Assembly (NCBI GenBank): GCA_039029455.1
Contig: JBCCGE010000012.1
Location: forward strand, 1-53,902
Direction: 5' to 3'
Source of the DNA: JBCCGE01 sp039029455
Lineage (GTDB): Bacteria; Pseudomonadota; Gammaproteobacteria; Arenicellales; Poriferihabitantaceae
Length of the DNA stretch: 53,902 bases
The notes under the pieces are model-generated. The model saw only the letters and a list, made by a program, of their open reading frames with translations, searched no databases and was not told the origin of the DNA. The translations under genes were made by a program, and so were the position numbers. Of this stretch, positions 34,982 through 45,133 are shown one piece after another. Every line of letters begins with the position of its first letter. Position 1 is the first letter of the stretch.

Positions 34982-36456
34982 GGCAGCTTGGATTCGCCGA
35001 CGTGGGTAAGCAGGTTATCGACAGTGACGTGCATCACATCAAGAATCGGGTTGGGCCATATGCCTACAATAAGTACCATCGCGGCAAGAATGGACAGCAT
35101 TACGATTTCTCTTTGATTCACATCTTCGAGCTCGGCAACGGCATCGCTTGTAATCTTGCCGTAAATGACACGCTTGACCATCCACAGCGTATAGGCGGCA
35201 CCAAAAATAAGTGTCAGAGCGGCGATTACGGCAAACCAGGCGTTCACCTGAAACGCGCCCAGAATGACCAGAAACTCTCCGACGAACCCTGACGTTCCCG
35301 GCAAACCCGAATTGGCCATAGCGAACAGTACCGAGAATGCAGCAAATACCGGCATGGGTTTTGCCACCCCTCCGTAGGTGCTGATTTCACGGGAATGCAG
35401 TCGGTCGTAAAGCACGCCCACACAGAGGAAGAGGGCACCGGAAATAAACCCATGAGAGATCATCTGCATCATCGCGCCTTCGATACCCTGTGCGTTGAAT
35501 ATAAACATGCCAAGTGTGACAAAACCCATATGGGAGATTGATGAATAAGCGATCAGCTTTTTCATGTCCTGCTGCACCAGCGCTATCAGAGCGATATAAA
35601 CCACGGCAATCAGTGACAGTGTAATCATCAGCCATGCCAGTTCGTGACTGGCATCGGGTGTTATCGGCATATTGAAACGCAAAAAACCATAGCCGCCCAT
35701 TTTCAGCATGATGGCCGCCAGAATGACTGAACCACCCGTCGGGGCTTCGACGTGAGCGTCTGGCAACCAGGTGTGCACCGGAAACATCGGAACCTTAACC
35801 GCGAATGCGGCAAAAAACGCCAGGAATATCAGTACCTGGGGCTGCATTGCGAGAGGCAGGTCGTGATAGTCGAGAATATCGAACGATCCGCCACTGACGT
35901 TGTTAAGATAAAGTAATGCGACCAGCATCAACAGTGATCCCAGCAGCGTGTACAGAAAGAACTTAATCGTTGCGTAAATCCGATTGGGTCCGCCCCAGAT
36001 GCCGATGATCAGAAACATCGGTATCAGCATCGCTTCCCAGAACACATAGAACAGGACAGCATCCAGTGCCGCAAATACACCGATCATGATGCCTTCCATC
36101 ATGAGAAATGCCGCCATGTACTGGGATACCCGGGTCTGAATAACTTCCCACCCAGCGATGACAACCACGACGGTCAGCAGGGTCGTGAGAAGTATCAGAG
36201 GCATCGAAATGCCGTCGACACCAAGAGAGTAGTAAATGCTGAATGCGTCAATCCAGAGTGAGCGCTCGATGAATTGCATGTCCGATGTGAGCGCATTGAA
36301 TCCTGTGTAAAGCGGGATACTGAGGAGAAAAATCGCGATCGACAGCCCCAACGATAGTTTGCGAGCAATCGCCGGGCGGCTGTCCCCGACCGCAAGTACC
36401 ATGGCACCGCCTACGATCGGCAGCCAGATTAATATACTGAGTAGCTTGTCTTCCAT
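34978..36456 (-). CDS. nuoM: NADH-quinone oxidoreductase subunit M
   Basis: This 492-residue antiporter-like proton-pumping subunit of complex I has FYVFWEAMLIPMFLIIGIWGG with the essential membrane Glu, AAFAVKVPMFPVHTWLPDAHVEAPT with the key Lys and His, and AYSSISHMGFVTLG. It has about 14 transmembrane helices. Its start follows nuoL by nine bases and its stop overlaps nuoN. Confidence 0.97.
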   Translation of the reverse strand: MEDKLLSILIWLPIVGGAMVLAVGDSRPAIARKLSLGLSIAIFLLSIPLYTGFNALTSDMQFIERSLWIDAFSIYYSLGVDGISMPLILLTTLLTVVVVIAGWEVIQTRVSQYMAAFLMMEGIMIGVFAALDAVLFYVFWEAMLIPMFLIIGIWGGPNRIYATIKFFLYTLLGSLLMLVALLYLNNVSGGSFDILDYHDLPLAMQPQVLIFLAFFAAFAVKVPMFPVHTWLPDAHVEAPTGGSVILAAIMLKMGGYGFLRFNMPITPDASHELAWLMITLSLIAVVYIALIALVQQDMKKLIAYSSISHMGFVTLGMFIFNAQGIEGAMMQMISHGFISGALFLCVGVLYDRLHSREISTYGGVAKPMPVFAAFSVLFAMANSGLPGTSGFVGEFLVILGAFQVNAWFAVIAALTLIFGAAYTLWMVKRVIYGKITSDAVAELEDVNQREIVMLSILAAMVLIVGIWPNPILDVMHVTVDNLLTHVGESKLP

Positions 36457-36465
36457 TTCCGGAAT

Positions 36466-38427
36466 CTAAAACCAGACGAAAAACGTGATCAGGACAAAAA
36501 GTCCGATAATCATTGCGAACGCATAGTGATATGTAAATCCGGTCTGGATCTGCCGCATTGCCGCAGAAGCCAGGCCGACAGTTCTTGCGGAACCATTGAC
36601 AATGGTTCCGTCTATAAAGCCCGCATCAGCATGGCGGTGAAGCAGCTTGCCTAGTATCAACGAGCCTCTGGAAAAAACCGACTGATAGATGTCGTCAAAC
36701 CAGTATTTGTTATCAAGGATGTGGTGGATCGGCGAGAGGGTTGAGGCAATTTTCCCCGGAAGTGACAGGTTGCTGCAGTAGCAGTACCAGGCAAACAGGA
36801 TACCGGCGGTTGCGAGCCAGAAAGGTGGCGTCATGAGTCCGTGCAGGATGGCGGCCAGAATCAGACCGAATCCGGACTTACCTTCATAAACCGCGGCCAG
36901 TTTGGCAACCACATCGTGTTCCGGTAAAACAAAGATCGTATCGCCGAAGTAACTGCCGTCTAAAACCGGTCCGAAAAACATCATGCCGGCAAAAATGGAC
37001 GGAACTGCAAGCGCGATCAGGGGCCAGGTGACCACGCGTGGCGATTCATGCAGATGCTGTCGGGTGTGCTCGTCCGAACGATTGTTACCGTGAAATGTTA
37101 GAAACAACAGCCTGAATGAATAAAACGCTGTGATAAAAACACCCAGCAACACGGCGACATACGCATACCCGGAACCAAAAATACTGCTTTTGTGCGTGAC
37201 CTCAATAATGGCGTCTTTCGAGAAAAACCCGGCAAAAGGTGGGATGCCGGCAAGTGCAAGCGACCCGATCACACCGGTAATATAGGTGATTGGCATAATC
37301 GCCCTGAGACCGCCCATCTTGCGCATGTCCTGTTCGTGATGCATGGCGATAATTACCGAACCCGCACCGAGAAAAAGCAGTGCTTTGAAGAAAGCATGGG
37401 TGCCCAGATGAAAGATCGCAATCTCGTATGCGGATACGCCCAATGCGACCGTCATGTAACCCAGCTGCGATAACGTCGAGTAGGCAACGACGCGCTTGAT
37501 ATCGTTTTGCACCAGACCAACCAAGGCCATGAAAAGAGCCGTCGTCGCCCCGATGATCAACACCGTTGACAAGGCTGTCTCTGACAGCTCGAACAGAGGT
37601 GACATGCGCGCAACCATAAATATGCCGGCGGTCACCATGGTGGCCGCATGGATCAGTGCTGAAATTGGAGTGGGTCCTTCCATTGAATCCGGCAGCCAGA
37701 CGTGAAGAGGCACCTGCGCAGACTTACCCATCGCGCCTACAAACAGCAGCAAGCAGGTTACTGTTATCCAATTCCACTCGCCAAATAACGACTGCACCGT
37801 TCTGTCTTTAGCACCGTCTGCCGCTTCAAATACTGTGACGTAGTCGAGTGAATTGAACAGGTACAGCACCGCCGCAATGCCGAGAAGAAAGCCAAAATCG
37901 CCCACGCGGTTGACAAGAAATGCCTTCATGTTGGCGAAGATGGCGGTGTCCTTTTCGTACCAGAAACCAATTAGCAGATACGAGACCAGGCCCACTGCCT
38001 CCCAGCCAAAAAACAGCTGCAGGAAATTGTTCGACATCACCAACATCAGCATGGCGAATGTAAACAGGGAGATGTAGCAGAAAAACCGCTGGTAGCCCGG
38101 ATCATCGTGCATATATCCGATGGTGTAGATATGAACCATCAATGAAACGAAAGTCACAACAATCATCATGGTTGCTGTGAGCTGATCTACCAGAAAACCG
38201 ATCTGCAACGGGATACCACCACTGACCGCCCAGGTGTACAGCGCACCGTTAAAGGTGTTGCCATTGCGAACGTCGTTATAGACCACGCACGACAAAACGA
38301 AGGCGGTGGCAACGCCAACGATGGTGACGGTGTGTGCACCACGTCGACCGATCTTTTTGCCAAACAGTCCTGCGATGATAGATGCCAGCAGGCAGATCAG
38401 CGGTATCGCCAGATATATTGTTTTCAT
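36466..38427 (-). CDS. nuoL: NADH-quinone oxidoreductase subunit L
   Basis: This 653-residue subunit is the largest antiporter-like unit of complex I, with the lateral helix that spans the membrane arm. Motifs seen are LFFGWEAVGLVSYLLIGFW, SAQVPLHVWLPDSMEGPTPISALIHAATMV and AYSTLSQLGYM. The C-terminal 100 residues fit the lateral helix and anchor. Its start overlaps the nuoK stop by four bases. Confidence 0.97.
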   Translation of the reverse strand: MKTIYLAIPLICLLASIIAGLFGKKIGRRGAHTVTIVGVATAFVLSCVVYNDVRNGNTFNGALYTWAVSGGIPLQIGFLVDQLTATMMIVVTFVSLMVHIYTIGYMHDDPGYQRFFCYISLFTFAMLMLVMSNNFLQLFFGWEAVGLVSYLLIGFWYEKDTAIFANMKAFLVNRVGDFGFLLGIAAVLYLFNSLDYVTVFEAADGAKDRTVQSLFGEWNWITVTCLLLFVGAMGKSAQVPLHVWLPDSMEGPTPISALIHAATMVTAGIFMVARMSPLFELSETALSTVLIIGATTALFMALVGLVQNDIKRVVAYSTLSQLGYMTVALGVSAYEIAIFHLGTHAFFKALLFLGAGSVIIAMHHEQDMRKMGGLRAIMPITYITGVIGSLALAGIPPFAGFFSKDAIIEVTHKSSIFGSGYAYVAVLLGVFITAFYSFRLLFLTFHGNNRSDEHTRQHLHESPRVVTWPLIALAVPSIFAGMMFFGPVLDGSYFGDTIFVLPEHDVVAKLAAVYEGKSGFGLILAAILHGLMTPPFWLATAGILFAWYCYCSNLSLPGKIASTLSPIHHILDNKYWFDDIYQSVFSRGSLILGKLLHRHADAGFIDGTIVNGSARTVGLASAAMRQIQTGFTYHYAFAMIIGLFVLITFFVWF

Positions 38428-38729
38428 CCTTTCAGCGAGTCAAGTTCGGTAACGTTTATAGTGCGACGCGCCCTGAAGAGCACGATCAGAATGGCCAGAC
38501 CGATTGCAGCTTCGGCGGCGGCTACTGTAAGGATGAAAAAAACGAAAACCTGACCGGCGAGGTCCTGAAGATAGGCTGAGAAAGCGACAAAATTGATATT
38601 AACCGCCAGCAGCAGCAGTTCGATAGACATGAGCAGTATGACGACATTTTTTCGGTTCAGAAATATGCCGACGATGCTGATCGCGAACAAAATAGCACCC
38701 AGAATCAGGTAGTGCGAAAGCGGAGTCAC
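38424..38729 (-). CDS. nuoK: NADH-quinone oxidoreductase subunit K
   Basis: This 101-residue three-helix membrane subunit of complex I carries the two buried glutamates in the E-channel (SIELLLLAVN and TVAAAEAAIGLAI). Length and order are exactly those of the family. It overlaps nuoJ and nuoL by four bases each, indicating coupled translation. Confidence 0.97.
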   Translation of the reverse strand: MTPLSHYLILGAILFAISIVGIFLNRKNVVILLMSIELLLLAVNINFVAFSAYLQDLAGQVFVFFILTVAAAEAAIGLAILIVLFRARRTINVTELDSLKG

Positions 38730-39331
38730 GATTGCTCTCCTTCGCTTTTCATTTTGACAATACGGAGCCGGTCATCCCGCTTCACCAGAACCTGCCGACC
38801 TGGATCAATGTACTTGCTGTCGGGTCTTCGACGCATCGTCAAAGATATGGCCGCGACGATTGCAACAAGAAGAATAATCGCCGCCAATTCAAATGGATAG
38901 ACGTATTCTGTGTAGATCAACTCTCCAAGCGCTTTGGTGTTGCTGTAGTCTGCTGAAAAAGCCGGAGGCGGACTAAACTGATCGGAACCAAATGCGACCA
39001 GCATTACCAGCGCAATTTCTCCGACCAGCAAAATGGCGATGATGCTGCCGACCGGCAAATATTTTGTGAACCCGGCACGCATCTCCGCGAGGTCAATATC
39101 CAGCATCATGACGACAAACAGGAACAACACCATGACGGCTCCGACGTATACCAGTACAAGAACGATTGCCAGAAACTCGGCCTGCAGCGTGATCCAAACG
39201 CAGGAGGCGCTGAAAAATGCGAGCACAAGAAACAGCGCTGCTTTGACCGGATTTCGAACGGTCACGACCATAGCGGCCGCGAATACAAGAACCGCACTAA
39301 ATATATAAAACGCTAGCTGTAAAAACGTCAT
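38726..39331 (-). CDS. nuoJ: NADH-quinone oxidoreductase subunit J
   Basis: This 201-residue membrane subunit of complex I has five helices, including the pi-bulge helix region VLVYVGAVMVLFLFVVMML. The C-terminal tail (KYIDPGRQVLVKRDDRLRIVKM) is cytoplasmic. It lies between nuoI and nuoK in the standard order. Confidence 0.96.
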   Translation of the reverse strand: MTFLQLAFYIFSAVLVFAAAMVVTVRNPVKAALFLVLAFFSASCVWITLQAEFLAIVLVLVYVGAVMVLFLFVVMMLDIDLAEMRAGFTKYLPVGSIIAILLVGEIALVMLVAFGSDQFSPPPAFSADYSNTKALGELIYTEYVYPFELAAIILLVAIVAAISLTMRRRPDSKYIDPGRQVLVKRDDRLRIVKMKSEGEQS

Positions 39332-39382
39332 TTAACCGTTTTTCTTATTCGGTCCCCGGGGCACGAGACGCTGTTATTCGAT

Positions 39383-39874
39383 TTATCGGTATGGAGCGTC
39401 TTGTCGACGCGCCGCGGCAATTTTTTCCTCAAATTTGTCTCCCACCTCGAGAAGACCTTTTTTGTCGATCAGTCGCTGTGGATTTTCTTCCATATGAAAT
39501 TCATGAATATCGGTCAATACAATCGAATCCACCGGGCAGGCTTCTTCGCAAAACCCGCAGTAAATGCATTTGAACAGGTCGATATCGTATCGAGTGGTTC
39601 GTCTGGATCCGTCCTCACGCTCTTCCGAGTCAATCGTTATTGCCAAAGCAGGGCACACCGCTTCACAAAGCTTGCAGGCGATACAGCGCTCTTCACCGTT
39701 CGGGTACCGACGCAGGGCGTGGAGACCCCTGAACCTTGGAGACTTGGGCGTTTTCTCCTCGGGGTACATGATTGTGATCTTTTTTGAGAACAAACGCCGA
39801 CCGGTCACGCTCAAACCTTTGCGCAGCTCTCCAAGCGAAAACGTTTTATAAAACTGTCTGATGTCTATACCCAT
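39383..39874 (-). CDS. nuoI: NADH-quinone oxidoreductase subunit I
   Basis: This 163-residue ferredoxin-like subunit holds clusters N6a and N6b of complex I. Its two 4Fe-4S motifs are CIACKLCEAVCP and CIYCGFCEEACP. The N-terminal amphipathic part tethers it to the membrane. The length matches the alphaproteobacterial and mitochondrial type. Confidence 0.97.
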   Translation of the reverse strand: MGIDIRQFYKTFSLGELRKGLSVTGRRLFSKKITIMYPEEKTPKSPRFRGLHALRRYPNGEERCIACKLCEAVCPALAITIDSEEREDGSRRTTRYDIDLFKCIYCGFCEEACPVDSIVLTDIHEFHMEENPQRLIDKKGLLEVGDKFEEKIAAARRQDAPYR

Positions 39875-39904
39875 TGGCCTGCAAATATTTGATGATGGTT
39901 AAAC

Positions 39905-40951
39905 TCAGCTAAAAATCCAGCCGAACGGCGTGTAAAACTTTCCGATTCCGATTACAAACACCCATACCAGAGTAACCGGAATCAGGACCTTCCAGCCAAG
40001 ACGCATGATCTGGTCGTAGCGGTATCGCGGAAACGTTGCGCGAAACCACAAAAAGAAAAATGCGACCAGGGACGTCTTGAGCCCAAACCACATGATTCCG
40101 GGAATCCAGGTTAGTGGCGCGACTTCAATGGGTGGCAGCCAGCCGCCGAGAAACATCAGAACGGTTAAGGCCGCAATCAGAATCATATTGGCGTATTCCG
40201 CGAGGAAGAACACTGCAAATGCCATCCCGGAATACTCGACATGAAATCCCGCGACAATCTCTGATTCTCCTTCGGCGACATCAAAGGGCGCGCGATTGGT
40301 CTCTGCCACCCCTGAAATGAAATACACCACAAAAAGAGGGAAAAGCGGCAACCAGTACCAGTTGAACAGACTGCCGGACTGGTTCAGAACGATTTCGCGC
40401 AGGTTGAGTGTTCCTGCCGCCATCAATACGCCAACCAGAGCGAATCCCATTGCGATTTCATAGGCCACGATCTGGGCGGCCGAGCGCATTGCACCCAGAA
40501 ACGCGTACTTGGAATTGGACGCCCAGCCCGCGACGATAACGCCGTAAACACCCATCGACGTCAGTGCAAGCACATAGAGCAGGCTTGCATCGATATCTGC
40601 CAGTACCAGTTTGTCGCTGAATGGCATTACCGCCCAGGCAGCCAGAGCGGGCATCAGTGACAGAATTGGTGCAATCAGGAACAGAAACCGGTTGGACCGT
40701 TCGGGGATGATGATCTCTTTCATCATCAATTTGAGTGCATCGGCAATAGGTTGCAGCCAGCCTTTTGGTCCAACACGGTTGGGCCCAACTCGAATCTGCA
40801 TATAACCGATCAGTTTTCGCTCGGCGAATGTGAAATAAGCGACACATCCCATCAATGGCAGCAATATTGCGACGATCTTCGTTACGGTCCAGGCCACGAC
40901 CAAAGCGGGTTCTGGCAGAAAACCGAAAACACTGTAGAACAATTCGCGCAT
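39905..40951 (-). CDS. nuoH: NADH-quinone oxidoreductase subunit H
   Basis: This 348-residue membrane subunit forms the quinone-entry site of complex I. Motifs include FAERKLIGYMQIRVGPNRVG, the loop ETNRAPFDVAEGESEIVAGF and RYRYDQIMRLGWK. It has eight transmembrane helices. Its start lies three bases after the nuoG stop. Confidence 0.97.
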   Translation of the reverse strand: MRELFYSVFGFLPEPALVVAWTVTKIVAILLPLMGCVAYFTFAERKLIGYMQIRVGPNRVGPKGWLQPIADALKLMMKEIIIPERSNRFLFLIAPILSLMPALAAWAVMPFSDKLVLADIDASLLYVLALTSMGVYGVIVAGWASNSKYAFLGAMRSAAQIVAYEIAMGFALVGVLMAAGTLNLREIVLNQSGSLFNWYWLPLFPLFVVYFISGVAETNRAPFDVAEGESEIVAGFHVEYSGMAFAVFFLAEYANMILIAALTVLMFLGGWLPPIEVAPLTWIPGIMWFGLKTSLVAFFFLWFRATFPRYRYDQIMRLGWKVLIPVTLVWVFVIGIGKFYTPFGWIFS

Positions 40952-40954
40952 AGT

Positions 40955-43276
40955 CTATTCGGGCTCCAGCGTTACCGGGACCTGTCCACCGAGCATCGCG
41001 GTCTCCACGAAACCCGCGGGGACGTAAACGGCGCCCTCAGGGACTCTGTCATCGAACGCGACGGGCAAAGCGACCTCTCCGCTGCAGTTTTTGACCTTGA
41101 CGGACATCCCCTCATCAAATTGCAGGTCGTCCGCTGTATTCCGATTCAGCCGGGCAGCCGGGCGGGGATTGTCTGCAGTGATCTGCAGAGCGGGTGCGTG
41201 ACGGACTGTGATGTCGCCGCGATACATTGGCATATCGGCGATACGAAACAGGCCCGAGTGACTGCTGGAGACAGGTTCCATCATCTGCCACTCGCGCATT
41301 CTCGGCGAGCACGCTGCTTCTTTAATGGAGACTGCTTGAGTAACGTCTTCCAGCGAGACGTAGTCGAAACCTTCGAGCTCGAGAAAATTGCCGAGCACAC
41401 GGAGAATTTTCCATCCGGGTCGCGCATCATTTTTTGAGGGCGCTGCGGCCTGCGCGGCCTGCTGCTTTGCATTGCAGTTGACGTATGTACCCGAGGCTTC
41501 GGCGAATCCCGCGGCCGGCAGCAGCACATCAGCGTATTGCATAGCCAGATTGTTCTTAAACGGGCTGACTTGGACCACAAAATGTGCGGCCTGCATCGCG
41601 TTCAGTGCCACCTTACCGTCGATGTTGTCCAACTCGGGATCGGTATGAACCAGCAGATACGCTTTTCGAGGATTCGTCAGCATTGACTGAGAGTTCAGTC
41701 CGGATGTCGAAGGCAGGCAACCAGCCAGATAACCCGCCACCGCATTCCCTGGCGCCAGCACGGCCAGTCGGGCGTCACAGGCTTCGGAAATCCACTCACA
41801 GATCGCCTTAATCACGCTGGCATCCGGGTGTTGCTGTGCATTTGCGCCCACTAAAACTAGCGCATTGCCCTCTGCAGACAGAAGTTTCTCAGCAGTGCTT
41901 TCAAAAATTTGTCTGCCCGCGAGTGCGTCGATTGAATCCGGCAGCGTCTTGTCGGTTTTGAGGGCAACGGTTTTTGCGATTGAGGCAACAGCGGTGACCA
42001 GATCTGAATGACTCGTCGTCTGCGACTCAAGCAAATCAAAGTTCATCGGGTAATCCATGACGTTGATACAGCTGACTGCTGCCTGATTTTTGACGACTGC
42101 GGTTCGCAGGCGAATCGAGAGCAGAGGTTGTTCCTTGCGAACGTTCGAACCGACGAGTAAAGCCGCACTCAACTGATCATAATCCGCAATCGGCATTTCA
42201 CTGACAGGCAGCCCACAAATTGGGTCATCCCTGAAGTCGACCTGTTGACTGCGAAAATCCGCATGGCCTGATCCCAGTGCGGTCGCCAGCTTTTTGGTCA
42301 GATGAAATTCTTCCAGCGATGCGCTGTAGCCGGCCAGTGCACCAAATTCATTGCCATCCCCTGACAATGCGGTCCTGATGCCCGCGGCGGCGTGCTTTAG
42401 AGCCGTTTCCCAGTCAGTCTCTCGCCAGCCGCTGTCATCTCTGATCATCGGCACTGTCAGCCGGGTTTCACCATTCAGGGCTTCGTAGCTGTATCGATCG
42501 CGGTCCGCCAGCCAGCAGTCATTGACCTCGTCATTGTCGGCGGGCAACACCCTCTCAACCTCTTTGCGGAGAGTCTGAATATTAATGTTTGCACCGACGG
42601 TATCGTGAGGGCTGATACTGCGTTGACTTTGCAGTTCCCAGGACCGCGCTGAAAATCTGAATGGCTTCGATGTGAGTGCGCCTACAGGGCAAAGATCAAT
42701 CATATTACCCGACACTTCTGAATCGATTGACTGGTTCAGGAACGTGCCAATACGGGTGAATTCGCCTCTGCCCGGAGCGCCCATTTCCATCACGCCGGCG
42801 ACTTCTTCACCGTAACGAACGCAGCGTGTACAGTGAATACAGCGGGTCATTTCCGTCGCGATTAACGGTCCGATATCAAAGCTCGGAACCACGCGTTTGC
42901 GCTCGTAAAAGCGCGAGTCGTCCTTGCCGTACCCCAGTGCCTGATCCTGCAGCGGGCATTCACCGCCCTGATCGCATACGGGGCAGTCCAGTGGGTGATT
43001 GATCAGCAGGAACTCCATTGTTCCTTTCTGAGCCTCGCGAGCCAGTTTGGATCGGGTTTTAACCACCATGCCGTCCATCACCGGTGTTGCGCATGCCGGA
43101 AGCGGTTTTGGAGCTTTCTCGACCTCTACAAGGCACATTCGACAGTTTGCGGCAATCGATAACTTCTCGTGGTAGCAGAATCGGGGGATGTAGATTCCAG
43201 CAGCGTCGGTCGCCTCGATGACCATCGAGCCGTCTTCGACCTCCAGAGATTTGCCGTCTACTTCAATCGTTGCCAT
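40955..43276 (-). CDS. nuoG: NADH-quinone oxidoreductase subunit G
   Basis: This 773-residue peripheral-arm subunit carries several Fe-S clusters. A 2Fe-2S site uses CRMCLVEVEKAP with a following Cys. The His-Cys 4Fe-4S site is in HPLDCPVCDQGGECPLQD, and the N5 type site in MTRCIHCTRCVRYGEE. The C-terminal two thirds form a molybdopterin-oxidoreductase-like fold without cofactor. I see no extra N7-type CxxCxxxC motif, unlike the E. coli or Thermus proteins. Flanked by nuoF and nuoH. Confidence 0.96.
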   Translation of the reverse strand: MATIEVDGKSLEVEDGSMVIEATDAAGIYIPRFCYHEKLSIAANCRMCLVEVEKAPKPLPACATPVMDGMVVKTRSKLAREAQKGTMEFLLINHPLDCPVCDQGGECPLQDQALGYGKDDSRFYERKRVVPSFDIGPLIATEMTRCIHCTRCVRYGEEVAGVMEMGAPGRGEFTRIGTFLNQSIDSEVSGNMIDLCPVGALTSKPFRFSARSWELQSQRSISPHDTVGANINIQTLRKEVERVLPADNDEVNDCWLADRDRYSYEALNGETRLTVPMIRDDSGWRETDWETALKHAAAGIRTALSGDGNEFGALAGYSASLEEFHLTKKLATALGSGHADFRSQQVDFRDDPICGLPVSEMPIADYDQLSAALLVGSNVRKEQPLLSIRLRTAVVKNQAAVSCINVMDYPMNFDLLESQTTSHSDLVTAVASIAKTVALKTDKTLPDSIDALAGRQIFESTAEKLLSAEGNALVLVGANAQQHPDASVIKAICEWISEACDARLAVLAPGNAVAGYLAGCLPSTSGLNSQSMLTNPRKAYLLVHTDPELDNIDGKVALNAMQAAHFVVQVSPFKNNLAMQYADVLLPAAGFAEASGTYVNCNAKQQAAQAAAPSKNDARPGWKILRVLGNFLELEGFDYVSLEDVTQAVSIKEAACSPRMREWQMMEPVSSSHSGLFRIADMPMYRGDITVRHAPALQITADNPRPAARLNRNTADDLQFDEGMSVKVKNCSGEVALPVAFDDRVPEGAVYVPAGFVETAMLGGQVPVTLEPE

Positions 43277-43306
43277 GATTCTTGATAGTATTTTTTGGGT
43301 TGAAGA

Positions 43307-44629
43307 TCAGGCTGCATCCGCGGTGTAGTGCTCGGATGCCGCGACCTTGGCTTCAAATTCGTGTCGGTAGTGACGCAGAAAGCTCTGAACCGGCCATGCC
43401 GCCGCATCCCCGAGCGCACAAATTGTCCGGCCCTCTATTCGATCCGCGACATCTTTAAGCGTATCGATGTCCTCCATGGTGCCGCGGCCGGTATTGATTC
43501 GATGCACGATTCGATACAGCCACCCGGTTCCTTCTCTGCAGGGTGTGCACTGACCGCACGACTCTTCAAAATAAAAATACGACAGCCGTTCCAGAACTTT
43601 GACCATATCCGTCGTCTCATCCATCACGATGACGGAACCGGCACCAACTGCTGACCCGGCGTTGCGTAGTGAGTCGTAGTCCATATTGGCCTGCAAAATA
43701 ATTTCGGCGGGAAGTACCGGTACCGATGATCCGCCAGGGATCACGGCCTTTAGCTGTCGACCTTTCCAGACTCCACCCGCCATCTCAAGCAATTCAGCAA
43801 ATGGTGTGCCCATTTTGATCTCGAAATTTCCAGGATTGTTCACATGTCCGGAGACCGAGAAAATTTTTACGCCGCCCGAGTTCTCAACACCCAGATCGCG
43901 AAACCATTCGCCATTCATCCAGTCGCCGTTGGCGCGGAGAATTGCGGGTACGCTGGAATAAGACTCGGTATTGTTTATCGTTGTCGGCTTGCCATAGAGA
44001 CCGACGGCTGCAGGGAACGGTGGCTTGAACCGCGGCTGCCCCTTTTTGCCTTCCAGAGACTCGAGCAACGCGGTTTCCTCACCACAAATATAGGCGCCGG
44101 CACCAAGATGATTGTGCAGCTGAAAACTGAATTCAGTGCCAAATATGTTATCGCCGAGGTACCCTTCCGCCCTCGCTTCTTCAATAGCTCTTTCAATCTG
44201 CTCATACGGTTCCCAAAACTCACCGCGTATGTAGTTATATCCAACCGTGGCGCCCATGACGTAACCGCCGATGATCATGCCTTCAATCAGGGCGTGGGGG
44301 TTGTAACGCAGAATGTCACGATCTTTGCAGGTGCCGGGTTCGCCTTCATCGGAATTACAGATGATGTACTTTTGTCCCGGCGCGTCTCTCGGCATGAAAC
44401 TCCATTTGATACCGGGTGGAAATCCGGCACCCCCTCGTCCACGAAGGTTGGAGGTTTTCAGACAGTTGATGATGTCCTCAGGCGGAATACCTTCCGTTAA
44501 CACTTTTTCGGCTGCCGCGTAGCCACCGTTTGCGCGATAGACTTCCAGCTTCCATGAGTTTTCGGTACCCGGTTGCGGGTAGCACACCTGGCTGCTGTGC
44601 CGCATCGTGTTGTATTCAAACATCGACAT
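43307..44629 (-). CDS. nuoF: NADH-quinone oxidoreductase subunit F
   Basis: This 440-residue subunit binds NADH and FMN and holds cluster N3. It has the glycine-rich FMN/NADH loop LRGRGGAGFPPGIKWSF, GAYICGEETALLESLEGK and the N3 motif ESCGQCTPCREG with a later Cys (TICALGDAAAWP). It starts 36 bases after the nuoE stop. Confidence 0.97.
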   Translation of the reverse strand: MSMFEYNTMRHSSQVCYPQPGTENSWKLEVYRANGGYAAAEKVLTEGIPPEDIINCLKTSNLRGRGGAGFPPGIKWSFMPRDAPGQKYIICNSDEGEPGTCKDRDILRYNPHALIEGMIIGGYVMGATVGYNYIRGEFWEPYEQIERAIEEARAEGYLGDNIFGTEFSFQLHNHLGAGAYICGEETALLESLEGKKGQPRFKPPFPAAVGLYGKPTTINNTESYSSVPAILRANGDWMNGEWFRDLGVENSGGVKIFSVSGHVNNPGNFEIKMGTPFAELLEMAGGVWKGRQLKAVIPGGSSVPVLPAEIILQANMDYDSLRNAGSAVGAGSVIVMDETTDMVKVLERLSYFYFEESCGQCTPCREGTGWLYRIVHRINTGRGTMEDIDTLKDVADRIEGRTICALGDAAAWPVQSFLRHYRHEFEAKVAASEHYTADAA

Positions 44630-44665
44630 AACTATTGCCTCATTGATTCAATTCGCACGATTCAA

Positions 44666-45133
44666 TCAATATCGTTCGAGTATGGTGTCAATTTTTTCCG
44701 GAGTGAGGTTTTCATGGTAATCATGGTCCACCTGCATCATCGGCGCGCCAGCGCATGCGCACAAACACTCTACTTCCTTCAGGGTAAACTTCCCGTCGGA
44801 CGTTGTTTCATTAAAACCAATACCGAGCTTTGATCGGATATGGTCAACTATTTCGTCGGATCCCCTGAGCATGCAGGAGATATTGGTGCACACGAAAACC
44901 CGATGCTCGCCGACCGGTTCGAGCTCGTACATGGAGTAGAAACTGGCGACTTCGTGAGCTCGAATCGCGGGTACTCCAATCAGGTCAGCGACATTTTCAA
45001 TCAGCTCGGGGCTCAGCCACTTGTGTTCATCCTGCGCAATTCGAAGTGCTGCCATCAATGCTGACTGGCGTCTGTCAGCCGGATACTTGGCCAGCTCTCT
45101 TTTGATTTCTCCGAGTGAAAACGGCGACAGCAT
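44666..45133 (-). CDS. nuoE: NADH-quinone oxidoreductase subunit E
   Basis: This 155-residue thioredoxin-like subunit holds the 2Fe-2S cluster N1a. Its ligands lie in FVCTNISCMLRG (C-x4-C) and ECLCACAGAP. Its start shares one base with the nuoD stop. Sequence is typical. Confidence 0.97.
   Translation of the reverse strand: MLSPFSLGEIKRELAKYPADRRQSALMAALRIAQDEHKWLSPELIENVADLIGVPAIRAHEVASFYSMYELEPVGEHRVFVCTNISCMLRGSDEIVDHIRSKLGIGFNETTSDGKFTLKEVECLCACAGAPMMQVDHDYHENLTPEKIDTILERY

Noticed and set aside
36466..38427. Possible Mrp-type antiporter instead of complex I
   Set aside because: NuoL, NuoM and NuoN resemble antiporters, but they sit in a complete nuoA-N order with all Fe-S and NADH-binding subunits.
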